Below, one piece after another: positions 1 to 9,717 of a stretch of DNA of 64,000 nt. The notes under the pieces are model-generated. The model searched no databases. It was not told the DNA's origin and saw nothing but the letters and a program-made list of their open reading frames with translations. Within the stretch, counting starts at the first letter, position 1; each line of letters opens with the position of its first letter. The DNA is from Bacteroidales bacterium (lineage in GTDB: Bacteria > Bacteroidota > Bacteroidia > Bacteroidales > GCA-2748055), in NCBI GenBank assembly GCA_021738565.1, contig JAIPBT010000012.1, positions 1 through 64,000 on the forward strand, read 5' to 3'. The position numbers were made by a program, and so were the translations under genes.

Positions 1-209
1 CCATTTTAAGCAGTTTTCGAAAAAATACAGATTTTCAGATATATTCAGTCGGCAAAAATTTTATGGATTGTATGACGCTCTGTTCAACTCATATGGATTA
101 TCTTTAGTTAGGAAATGAGTTTTTACACAGACTCCCGTTTAACCAAATAATCTTAGCTTGCTTCATCCAAAAATTGTATTTTTATTGATCTTCCTTAAAA
201 CTTTCTGAA

Positions 210-479
210 ATGAAACAAACATTCAACTTCTGGGTCCTTTTTCTTTTATTTCCTGCAGTTTTTCTACTTATAACTTCATGCGGAAAGAAGGGCAAATCCA
301 TTGAAACAAATGAGAAGATCACAATCCTCTATGCCGAATTCATGCACGAGGTCAACTCCTTCAATCCGGTGGCAACAAAAGAGCGCGACTTCAAAGCCGA
401 CCATCTTTTCTACGGTGAAGATGTCATCGCATCGTCCATTGAAGAAGAAAAACAACCTTTTATTCAATTGAAAAATTAA
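210..479 (+). pseudogene. N-terminal remnant of an M81/MlrC-like metallopeptidase lipoprotein
   Basis: 89 aa: lipobox-like LLITSCGKKG, then ITILYAEFMHEVNSFNPVATKERDF resembling the MlrC N-terminus (..HETNTFSP..); stops where a ~500 aa protein would continue. Confidence 0.6.
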
Positions 480-578
480 TCTACAAAACACCGGGCAGGC
501 TGAAATATTTTTTATAAAAGCATATGTAAGACCGGAAAGGATAATTTCAATATCTTTATGTTGGAAAACTGAATCAAT

Positions 579-770
579 ATGGCATCAGCAATCGTCAAAC
601 TGAACATCGCTACTTACAGTGGCGAAGAATACGTGATAGAGGTTCCATGCAAGAAAAATGATGTAGATGAGCTTATTATAGCAAAGGCATGGAAAAAACT
701 AAAAGAGGAAGAGGGCGGATCGCTTCCTTACGGGCACCGGACTGCCACCATTATAAAACGGATTGATTGA
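579..770 (+). CDS. small hypothetical protein (63 aa)
   Basis: Complete ORF with ATG start, compact, intergenic; no family recognised. Confidence 0.5.
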   Translation: MASAIVKLNIATYSGEEYVIEVPCKKNDVDELIIAKAWKKLKEEEGGSLPYGHRTATIIKRID

Positions 771-853
771 ATAAGGATCCTTACTCTCGTTCACTGCCCG
801 GCATTGATCACTCCCATGATTTAATAGATCGTCTGACTGTAAAAAATTCATCT

Positions 854-3727
854 ATGAACAGAATAACTGCAATACTTTTTGCCATCTCAATTACCCTGTT
901 GTCATCATGCGGGGGGAAAAAATATGTGAATGATTATGTCTCTTCAAACGATCCAACCGGCGCTTTTACATTGTTTGACAAGGAATCGCTGACAGCTCTA
1001 GCTACACATCCCGAAGATCATCAAGGTGTAAGCATTGCCCTGGAAAATTTCAGAAATGACCTTGCAGGTGTTTCCGGAAGGGAAATACCGTCTACGGTTA
1101 CAGAGATCCCCCGGGAAGGAACGGTCGTTATTGCCGGCACCCTGGGAAAGAGTCCCTGGATAGATGACCTGGCTGAACGGGGCCTGATCCCGGCAGCAGA
1201 ACTAAAGGGCAAATGGGAGAAATTTATCATTACAGCAATTGAAACACCTTTCCCCGGTATCTCCTCTGCACTTGTAATCGCCGGAAGCGACAAAAGGGGA
1301 ACGATTTACGGAATCTATGACCTATCTGAAAAGATTGGGGTCTCCCCCTGGTACTATTGGGCAGACGTGCCCGTTCAGCAAAGGGATGAACTGCATGTAT
1401 TGCCCGGAATACATACGGATGGAGAGCCTAAGGTACGTTACAGGGGCATCTTCATCAACGATGAGGCCCCTGCCCTTGCCGGATGGGTACATGAGAATTT
1501 CGGAGACTTCAACCACGAATTTTATGAACATGTTTTTGAGCTGATCCTTCGCCTGAAAGGAAATTACCTGTGGCCTGCCATGTGGGGAAGGGCCTTCTAC
1601 GATGACGACACGTTGAATCCTGTCAGGGCCGATGCGCACGGGGTGGTGATCGGCACTTCTCACCACGAACCGCTGATGCGTGCCCATGCCGAATGGAGCA
1701 GGTACGGTGAAGGCCCCTGGAACTATGAAGAAAACCCGGAAATCCTGAGGGAATTCTGGAGAACCGGTATCGAACGCATGGGAGACCACGAAAGCATTGT
1801 GACCATCGGGATGCGTGGAGACGGTGATGAACCAATGACCGAAGGAACAGCCATCGCGCTATTGGAAAGGATTGTAAAGGACCAACGGAAAATCATCGAA
1901 GAGGTTACCGGCAAGCCTGCCCATGAAACACCGCAGGCATGGGCTCTGTATAAGGAAGTACAGGCGTATTACGACAACGGGATGCGTGTTCCCGGGGATG
2001 TTCTCCTGCTCCTTTGCGACGACAACTGGGGCAACATCCGGAAACTTCCGAAACCGGAGGACCGTGACCGGGAAGGCGGTTTCGGCATCTACTACCATTT
2101 TGATTATGTAGGCGGACCCAGGAATTACAAATGGCTGAATACGAATCAGATTGAAAGAACATGGGACCAGATGCACCTGGCATACGAATATGGTGCCGAC
2201 AGGCTCTGGATCGTGAATGTGGGTGATATCAAACCCATGGAATTTCCCATCAGCTTTTTCCTGGATTATGCCTGGGATCCTGAAGCCATTGGAGCAGATG
2301 ATCTGCCGGGCTATTACAGTAACTGGGCAGAAGCACAATTCGGTCCCGGTAATGCTGAAGAAATTGGTTATATTCTCGCCAAATACACAAAATACAACGC
2401 CCGCAGAAAACCGGAAATGCTCGCTCCCGATACCTACAGCCTTATAAATTTCAGGGAATCCGAACGGGTTGTTAAAAAATACGATGCCCTGGCCAAGCGT
2501 GCTGAAAGGATATACAGCGAAATTGACCCCGTGTACAGGGATGCTTTCTTTCAGCTGGTACTGTTCCCGGTCCGGGCATGTGCGAACCTGAATGCACTGT
2601 ACCGCGTTACAGCGTTGAATCACCTGTACGCGAAACAGGGAAGGTCGCTGACCAATGTGATGGCGGACAGCGTGAAAGTGTTGTTTGAAAGGGATGCGGA
2701 AATGACAAGGCAATACCACGAGGAACTATCAGGCGGCAAATGGAACCACATGATGTCACAGACCCATATCGGCTATACCTACTGGCAGGAACCGCCTTTC
2801 AATAAAATGCCTGAAGTGAAAAACATTGATATCCCTGATGAAGCTGCATTGGGAATTGTCGCGGAGGGACATCGATACGGCGATTCAATCTCCGGCCATA
2901 CTCTGCCAGTGTTTGACCGGTACAATGACCAGGTATTTCGTATTGAGGTGTACAATAAAGGAGACGAACCATTTGAATTCAGGGCTGCCAGCGAAGACAA
3001 CTGGGTAAAATTGTCGAAAGACCATGGGAACGTCAGACACCAGGATACAATTGTTGTTTCTGTCGACTGGTCATTGCTGGAAGAATCTGTTAACTCGTCT
3101 GTGATCAATATTTCAGGTGCAGGTCAGACAGAACAGGTACAAGTCATTGCTGACAATACACTCTACCTTAAAGAAATTGAAAAACCGGTTTTCATGGAAG
3201 ACAACAATGTGGTTTCCATGCATGCGGAAAATTATTCAGAAGCGGTTGAAAGCAACGGGGTCCGGTGGGAATTCATCCCCAACCTTGGAAGAACAGCCGG
3301 GGCAATGACCTCGTTCCCGGTCAACAGTAACGTACAGAGTCCGGGGGGAAACAGTCCGCACCTGGTATACCCTGTATATCTGAAAGATACAGGTACCATT
3401 AACATACTGACATACCTCTCCCCGACCCTGAATTTTCACAATTCCGATGGCAGGAGGATTGCCGTTTCAATAGATGATCAACAGCCTGTTGTCATCAATA
3501 TACACGGTGAGAACCCAGGCTGGATGTGGAACTGGTGGGTGGGATCAAACATCATCTACACCAGGTCAGAACATCAGGTCGATTCACCGGGGCTGCATGA
3601 AATCAAATACTGGCTCGTGGATCCCGGACTTGTATTACAAAATTTGGTTGCTTATACCGGCGAAGCAAAAAGAAGCTATCTCGGTCCTCCTCAAAGTTTT
3701 TATAATAAAATAAAACATGGCTCCTGA
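854..3727 (+). CDS. GH115-type xylan alpha-1,2-glucuronidase, secreted lipoprotein
   Basis: Start moved from TTG 767 to ATG 854 (MNRITAILFAISITLLSSCGG, lipobox). GH115-like body: GTIYGIYDLSEKIGVSPWYYWADVPV, RYRGIFINDEAPAL, LKGNYLWPAMWG. Confidence 0.88.
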   Translation: MNRITAILFAISITLLSSCGGKKYVNDYVSSNDPTGAFTLFDKESLTALATHPEDHQGVSIALENFRNDLAGVSGREIPSTVTEIPREGTVVIAGTLGKSPWIDDLAERGLIPAAELKGKWEKFIITAIETPFPGISSALVIAGSDKRGTIYGIYDLSEKIGVSPWYYWADVPVQQRDELHVLPGIHTDGEPKVRYRGIFINDEAPALAGWVHENFGDFNHEFYEHVFELILRLKGNYLWPAMWGRAFYDDDTLNPVRADAHGVVIGTSHHEPLMRAHAEWSRYGEGPWNYEENPEILREFWRTGIERMGDHESIVTIGMRGDGDEPMTEGTAIALLERIVKDQRKIIEEVTGKPAHETPQAWALYKEVQAYYDNGMRVPGDVLLLLCDDNWGNIRKLPKPEDRDREGGFGIYYHFDYVGGPRNYKWLNTNQIERTWDQMHLAYEYGADRLWIVNVGDIKPMEFPISFFLDYAWDPEAIGADDLPGYYSNWAEAQFGPGNAEEIGYILAKYTKYNARRKPEMLAPDTYSLINFRESERVVKKYDALAKRAERIYSEIDPVYRDAFFQLVLFPVRACANLNALYRVTALNHLYAKQGRSLTNVMADSVKVLFERDAEMTRQYHEELSGGKWNHMMSQTHIGYTYWQEPPFNKMPEVKNIDIPDEAALGIVAEGHRYGDSISGHTLPVFDRYNDQVFRIEVYNKGDEPFEFRAASEDNWVKLSKDHGNVRHQDTIVVSVDWSLLEESVNSSVINISGAGQTEQVQVIADNTLYLKEIEKPVFMEDNNVVSMHAENYSEAVESNGVRWEFIPNLGRTAGAMTSFPVNSNVQSPGGNSPHLVYPVYLKDTGTINILTYLSPTLNFHNSDGRRIAVSIDDQQPVVINIHGENPGWMWNWWVGSNIIYTRSEHQVDSPGLHEIKYWLVDPGLVLQNLVAYTGEAKRSYLGPPQSFYNKIKHGS

Positions 3728-4538
3728 CTACCATTGTTATTTCAACGGTGAGATGATCCGTTATGCAGATTGCAAACTGCATGTTTCTGACCTGCTGATC
3801 CAGCGCGGATACGGTGTTTTTGATTTTTTCCGTTCGAGACAAGGAGATATCCACTGGCTGGATGATTACACAGATAGATTGTTCAAATCCATAAAACTAT
3901 CAGAATTTGATATAAGTCCGGAAAAGGAAGATTTCCAGGCCATGGTCAGTAATCTCCAGGTAAAAAACAAGCTTCACAACGGGGCATTCAAAGTAATCGT
4001 TACAGGAGGCGAATCGGAGAACCTGGCAGAGGTCTCAGGTTCACCTGATTTCATCATCCTGAATGTTCCCTGGAAAAGGCCACCCCTGGAAACATTCCAG
4101 AACGGGGTCCCCCTAATAAGTTACGATTATGTTCGTCCCAATCCGGAGATCAAGACGCTGAACTATTTCAACACCCTGAGACTCAGAAAAAAGATGAAAG
4201 AATACGGGGCCGTTGATGTATTGTTCCATAACGACAGGGTGTCTGAAGCATCACGAGCAAATCTTTTCTTTGTAAAGAACGGAAGTGTAACCACACCGGG
4301 GGACAACATCCTTATGGGTATAACAAGAAAACAGGTTATGTCAATTTTCAGGGAGGTCCGTGTAGTTGAAATTGATGCCGGCAGTATCTTTGATTTCGAC
4401 GAGATTTTCATGGCAAGCACCACCAGGGACATAACTCCTGTAGTTGCAGTGGATGGTAAAAAGATAGGCAGGGGCAAACCCGGTCCGTTCACCAAAGAGG
4501 TCCAGGCTTCCTTCAGGGAACGCGGTTATATGGAATGA
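3717..4538 (+). CDS. aminotransferase class IV (BCAT/D-amino-acid aminotransferase-like)
   Basis: FNGEMIRYADCKLHVSDLLIQRGYGVFDFFR; NRVSEASRANLFFVKNG; overlaps the end of the GH115 gene by 11 nt. Confidence 0.85.
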   Translation: MAPDYHCYFNGEMIRYADCKLHVSDLLIQRGYGVFDFFRSRQGDIHWLDDYTDRLFKSIKLSEFDISPEKEDFQAMVSNLQVKNKLHNGAFKVIVTGGESENLAEVSGSPDFIILNVPWKRPPLETFQNGVPLISYDYVRPNPEIKTLNYFNTLRLRKKMKEYGAVDVLFHNDRVSEASRANLFFVKNGSVTTPGDNILMGITRKQVMSIFREVRVVEIDAGSIFDFDEIFMASTTRDITPVVAVDGKKIGRGKPGPFTKEVQASFRERGYME

Positions 4539-4711
4539 CCTTCCATTTCAACGACACGGTTGCTGCCGGGACGGCTTTCCCATACCTTCAGTAATACCCT
4601 TTCACCATCAAAGCTGAAGCGGAAATACATTGATTGCGGACTCTATGTATAAATTTGCTTAAAAAGCCGTTATATTATTATAACTTGTTCCACCAACAAT
4701 TTACAAATTTA

Positions 4712-5392
4712 ATGCAGATGCATCCCGGCTGCCATACAAAAATATCAATTCTGATCCTGGGAATTTTCCTGCAGGGATGCGGGGAAACATTTAACCCAAA
4801 TACAGAATATGTAAAATTACGGATGGACAGCAAACAATGGCTGGTGGACGAAGAACACCAGGACGATTTCCTGCTCAGGGATTCCACTGAAAAAGAAAGA
4901 TTTTTCTTCGATAAGGAATGGGGCGGGTATCACAGTCAATGGATCACGGGAAGTTACCCTGACAAGACAGAGACGCACTTTGAAGGTATTGTCCAGTATT
5001 TTTATTCCGACCAGGATGCGAATTTCAGAATTGAGCTGGATGCCGGCTGGTTAAAAAAAGGAGATTTGCTGACCGTGCGGCTTGAAAAGCTGAGGTACAC
5101 ATATGATTTGAAATACAACCTGTTGACACATGTCGCAAGCGATGATGAATACAAGAGTACCTCCTTTGTGATTGACCACTACGAGCCGGGAGATACCTTA
5201 TTGTCCACATTAACATACCATGATACACTGACCCTGGACACCATTAAGTTTGCCTCCGTTTTCCATTTTACCTTGCGCGATTTCGAGGAGCAGTGGGAAC
5301 CAACCTCCCTAACTGAAATCTTCATCGGCAAACATGTGGGATTGATCGGTTATGCTGAGCATGGTGGAAAGAAAATGGTCAGGAAATATTAA
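4712..5392 (+). CDS. hypothetical lipoprotein
   Basis: Internal ATG 4712 gives a signal peptide with lipobox (ILILGIFLQGCGE); no family recognised. Confidence 0.55.
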   Translation: MQMHPGCHTKISILILGIFLQGCGETFNPNTEYVKLRMDSKQWLVDEEHQDDFLLRDSTEKERFFFDKEWGGYHSQWITGSYPDKTETHFEGIVQYFYSDQDANFRIELDAGWLKKGDLLTVRLEKLRYTYDLKYNLLTHVASDDEYKSTSFVIDHYEPGDTLLSTLTYHDTLTLDTIKFASVFHFTLRDFEEQWEPTSLTEIFIGKHVGLIGYAEHGGKKMVRKY

Positions 5393-5500
5393 GGATTATA
5401 AACATTCAAAACTCCCGGTAATGACTCCCGATACATTGGTTAAGACATATATTGATGTCCTGGGAAGCCGACAAACAAAATAATCAAAACCCATTAAAAT

Positions 5501-7156
5501 ATGCTTATGACAAAATATCTCTTCTTTTCGATCTTCTTTTTAACCATTACAATTGCAGTACAGGCACAAAGAAATCCACCGGGAAATGTGGTAATAACAT
5601 CCACAAAGGGAGAAACCCGGGTCCAAAAGGGCGAGAACGGGGAATTACATGTGAATGTATCCCCAGTTGATGTCCGTGAATTAAAAAAACGGGGATCGGT
5701 CCGCTACAGTGACTTCGGCGCTGTGGGCAACGGCAAAACAGATGATATTGACGCCATCGCTGCGGCCCATGCATTCGCGAATGAACATGACCTCCCGGTG
5801 AAAGCCGATAACGGGGCCACCTACTACATCGGGGGAAAACAGCTTTCGGCAGTCATCCGGACAAACACCGATTTCGGCACAGCGGCCTTCATCATTGACG
5901 ATACCGATGTACAAAATCGCCATACTCCTGTTTTTATGGTCAGCTCCGGCATGCAGCCGTTTAAACCTGAGGGTATATCTTCGCTTAAAAAGAACCAGGA
6001 TAAAATCGATCTCTCCCTGCCCGGAACCTGTCTGGTCACTGTGACCAATTCCCACGTGAGACGCTATATCCGCTTCGGACTGAACCAGAACAATGGCTCC
6101 CCGCAGACGGATATCTTTGTTGTTGACAAAAACGGCAATGTAGATATGGACGCTCCGGTCATCTGGGACTTTGACCGGATAACGGAGATCACCGCACTGC
6201 CCATGGATGATACAACGCTGAAAATCACCGGGGGACGTTTTACCACCATTGCAAATCAAGCTGACTCCAGATACACCTATTATAGTCGAAACATCGCAAT
6301 CAGGCGTTCCAATGTGGTTGTGGATGGATTGGAACACCACGTTACCGGTGAGGGAGACCATGGTGCACCCTATGGCGGCTTCATCAATATTCGTGACTGC
6401 TCCCACGTGACGGTTAAGAATACCATCCTGACCGGACACAAAACATACCATACCATTGGCTCAGCAGGAAAACCTGTTCCCATGGGCTCCTACGACATTT
6501 CGGTAAACCGTGCACTCAATGTATCATTCGTGAACTGCAGCCAGACAAACAGCATCGATGACCGCATCTACTGGGGAATCATGGGGTCCAATTACTGCAA
6601 GAATCTTCTGTATGACAATTGTACCTTTTCCCGTTTCGACGCACACATGGGGGTGGCCAATGCCACCATCCGTAATTCCACCCTGGGACACATGGGGATC
6701 AATGCCATCGGAACCGGAACCTTTACCGTTGAGAACTGCACGGTACGCGGAAGGAGCCTGATAAACCTGCGCCGCGACTATGGCAGTACATGGGAGGGAG
6801 AGTTCATCATCCGTAACTGTGTCTTTGTACCTTCCGGAGGAAAACCTGTCAGTGCCAGTCTGATCAGTGGTTTTAATTCCGGACAGCATGATTTTGGCTA
6901 CACCTGTTATATGCCTGAACGGATCACCATCGAAAACCTTCATATCGATGACTCCAATCATCCGGAAAACTACCAGGGGCCTGCTGTTTTTGCAAATTTC
7001 AATCGACAAATGACTGACGACTCTTACCATGAGAAGTTTCCTTATATAAAAACCAGGGAAGTCATTCTAATAAATGTAACCATAGCAAGTAACAAGAAAT
7101 TGAGAATCAGTGATAACCCGTTCATGTTTAAGAATGTGAAGATAGTCACGAAATAA
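5501..7156 (+). CDS. secreted right-handed beta-helix protein (pectate-lyase-superfamily/GH28-related fold)
   Basis: Signal peptide; VRYSDFGAVGNGKTDDIDAIAAAHAFA is the classic N-terminus of pectate_lyase_3-type beta-helices; repeated NCTF/NCTV/NCVF turns. Confidence 0.78.
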   Translation: MLMTKYLFFSIFFLTITIAVQAQRNPPGNVVITSTKGETRVQKGENGELHVNVSPVDVRELKKRGSVRYSDFGAVGNGKTDDIDAIAAAHAFANEHDLPVKADNGATYYIGGKQLSAVIRTNTDFGTAAFIIDDTDVQNRHTPVFMVSSGMQPFKPEGISSLKKNQDKIDLSLPGTCLVTVTNSHVRRYIRFGLNQNNGSPQTDIFVVDKNGNVDMDAPVIWDFDRITEITALPMDDTTLKITGGRFTTIANQADSRYTYYSRNIAIRRSNVVVDGLEHHVTGEGDHGAPYGGFINIRDCSHVTVKNTILTGHKTYHTIGSAGKPVPMGSYDISVNRALNVSFVNCSQTNSIDDRIYWGIMGSNYCKNLLYDNCTFSRFDAHMGVANATIRNSTLGHMGINAIGTGTFTVENCTVRGRSLINLRRDYGSTWEGEFIIRNCVFVPSGGKPVSASLISGFNSGQHDFGYTCYMPERITIENLHIDDSNHPENYQGPAVFANFNRQMTDDSYHEKFPYIKTREVILINVTIASNKKLRISDNPFMFKNVKIVTK

Positions 7157-7329
7157 CGCTTGATACATGCAACACTAAAGAGAGTCTGTCAATAAAGTCG
7201 AGTGGCTGGATGCTTATTATAAGAATTTTTCTTGTTTTTCAGCAGGCCCTATTTATGAAACCTTATAATATTATCTGCAATCTGATTTTTATTTATTAAC
7301 TTGAATCACAGAATTCAATTCAAATAATT

Positions 7330-9660
7330 ATGATTACAAGAATCACTCCGACAGTTATTCTTCTTGTCATAGTTCTGAATGTCTATTGCCAGGAAGAGGG
7401 AGAATACTTTGCCCCTGTTCAGTGGGGTACGCAGCCAAGGAATATTAACTGGGCTGAAAATCCGCATAACGACTCCTATGTAGTTGTTCCATGTTTCGAT
7501 TCATTATACATCGACATTGACACAATTTCATTTGAAAAATTAAGATCGTTTTGGGATTCTGCCGGAAATCAGAATTTCATCAAAGGATATATTGAATCGA
7601 GTGAGGCGCCTGATTACTTTGATCTGGATGATACCGGTACAGGGACATTTGGTGCATCCTGGAAAGGTTTCTATACCCCATCGGCTTTCTATGTAATATT
7701 TAAATTTAAAGACACAGAAAAACGATCTAGACGCCGCTGGTTCGAAGTAGCGCTTCAAACCAAAGAACACACCAGGTACGAGGCAGGTTGGCAGGCTGCC
7801 AGCAAAATGGATACAGCAGGCGTTGGTTACAGGATCATGAATGACCAGTATGGCAGGTTCCGGGAACTGGGCGGCATGAAGCTCTTATTTCATGAATCAG
7901 ATACAATTACAATTGTCCAAAATACATCTTCTGCAGGACAGACCGGAATATGGACCTCCGGGATTGGTGATACCAATGTAGGTAAAGTAACCAGTTTCCA
8001 GGAAAACGATTACACGCTATGGTACCTGCTCGAACTGGAATTTGCCGATCTGAAGTTTTATAAAGACGAATGGGGTCTCCACGTGGATTCCAATTTTGTT
8101 TCAATGGATCCTGACATACAATACATAATTTCCTTCGAACCGGCAGCTTTTGCTGAAATTGGTACTAAGAATTACAGAGCCTGGTGGAACGGTGTGAATG
8201 ATGCATACAAAATGATCTACTACAGCGGGAAGGTTGAATTTGGACCGAAACCGGGAAGTCCACCCAGGCCGCCCCATGTATCCAATTCTGAAATTAGCTA
8301 TTGCCGGGGTGAAGATGCCCGACCTGTTGAGGCCAAAGGTACAGACCTGAAATGGTATGATGCTGAAAATAATCTGATTGATACGGGTAGCTTTACCCCG
8401 CCAACTGACAGAACCGGTAATACCAATTATTACGTTACCCAGTCTAATGAATATGGAGAATCCGAACCGTCTGAAGTGACAGTTGATGTTTACTGGTACC
8501 GGATCATCCTGGAAGAACAGGTGCATATTTGTGATGAAGATGTTACTATAACTGCATCCACAAATTACAGGGGAATTTCGGATGAAACTTATGAATGGTA
8601 CGGGGATTTTGGGGATTTTACAGGACAGACAGTTACTTTTAATACCGACACAAGCGGAACAGAACATTTGAACGCCATAACTGCCTCAGGGTGTATGACT
8701 GGTGATAGTATATACATTACTCCTGATCCCATGGAAGTTGGATTGAAGATAGCGGTTGTGTCCACATCTGCTGAAAATGGGAACAATACCATTTTCTGGT
8801 ATGATGCGCTGGACCTTGGTGTCGATTCATTGTTGATCATGACCCGGGAAGCGCTGACAGAAGATCCATTTGAAAGGCTTGCTGAATTTGATTACATGAA
8901 AACGAATGGAAGTTATACAGATACAAGGGAGAAAGAGATCCAGGACAATTCGGAATACCTTATTCATCTGGTTGACAAATGTGGAAATTTAACAGAGCCC
9001 TGGTATACACTGTTTCCGCATCAGCCAGTAAGACTCGCAGGATCAGGGTTAAGCACAAGCTTTTTCCTGCAATGGTCGGCATACAAAGGAAGAAATGTCA
9101 AGGAATACCAGCTTTTAAAAGGTCCGGAACCGGATGAAATATCGATCATCCATGCAACGACAGATCAGAATTACAATGACAGTGATCCACTAACAGATAC
9201 AACCTATTACAGGATAAAAACCACGTTTTATGGGGAGTACCCGGGAGGCGATGAGATGAATTTTGCCTATTCGAATTTATTAAAGGCATTTCCATCGGGT
9301 GGTTCAGGATCCGATACAGTGACAGTTTACGATACAGTGTATGTCGCAGTTACCGACACATTGATCATCGATGCAAGTTTCATCGGCGTGAATGAGATTG
9401 AAAATAACCCCCATATCATCAAAGTCTATCCAAATCCGGCCAAAGATATCCTTTATATTAAGTCCGATGAAGAGACAGCCGGTGCTGGATTAACATTCAG
9501 AATAATCAATGAACTGGGTGTGGTGGTTGAAGAAAATAAGTTAACAGATACTTTGTGGGCATATAACCTTAAAAGCTGGACAGGAGGTGGATTATACTTC
9601 CTTTACGTGATCGATAATGATGGAGTAATAAGGGATATAAAGAAAATTATATTGAAATAG
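7330..9660 (+). CDS. secreted multidomain protein with Ig-like region and T9SS type A-like C-terminal sorting domain
   Basis: Signal peptide; Ig-like segments (EISYCRGEDARPVEA..., VTVDVYWY); C-terminus HIIKVYPNPAKDILYIKSDEE...GGLYFLYVIDNDGVIRDIKKIILK. Confidence 0.72.
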   Translation: MITRITPTVILLVIVLNVYCQEEGEYFAPVQWGTQPRNINWAENPHNDSYVVVPCFDSLYIDIDTISFEKLRSFWDSAGNQNFIKGYIESSEAPDYFDLDDTGTGTFGASWKGFYTPSAFYVIFKFKDTEKRSRRRWFEVALQTKEHTRYEAGWQAASKMDTAGVGYRIMNDQYGRFRELGGMKLLFHESDTITIVQNTSSAGQTGIWTSGIGDTNVGKVTSFQENDYTLWYLLELEFADLKFYKDEWGLHVDSNFVSMDPDIQYIISFEPAAFAEIGTKNYRAWWNGVNDAYKMIYYSGKVEFGPKPGSPPRPPHVSNSEISYCRGEDARPVEAKGTDLKWYDAENNLIDTGSFTPPTDRTGNTNYYVTQSNEYGESEPSEVTVDVYWYRIILEEQVHICDEDVTITASTNYRGISDETYEWYGDFGDFTGQTVTFNTDTSGTEHLNAITASGCMTGDSIYITPDPMEVGLKIAVVSTSAENGNNTIFWYDALDLGVDSLLIMTREALTEDPFERLAEFDYMKTNGSYTDTREKEIQDNSEYLIHLVDKCGNLTEPWYTLFPHQPVRLAGSGLSTSFFLQWSAYKGRNVKEYQLLKGPEPDEISIIHATTDQNYNDSDPLTDTTYYRIKTTFYGEYPGGDEMNFAYSNLLKAFPSGGSGSDTVTVYDTVYVAVTDTLIIDASFIGVNEIENNPHIIKVYPNPAKDILYIKSDEETAGAGLTFRIINELGVVVEENKLTDTLWAYNLKSWTGGGLYFLYVIDNDGVIRDIKKIILK

Positions 9661-9717
9661 GGCTTGCTGAAAACTTTATTGACAGGCACTAACGAAATAT
9701 TGTTCAGAATCTAAAAT

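Noticed and set aside
1859-2719. 286-aa minus-strand ORF opposite GH115
   Set aside because: Shadow ORF inside a strongly supported GH115 gene
5681-6451. 256-aa minus-strand ORF opposite the beta-helix gene
   Set aside because: Antisense to a clearly recognisable coding sequence; no family features
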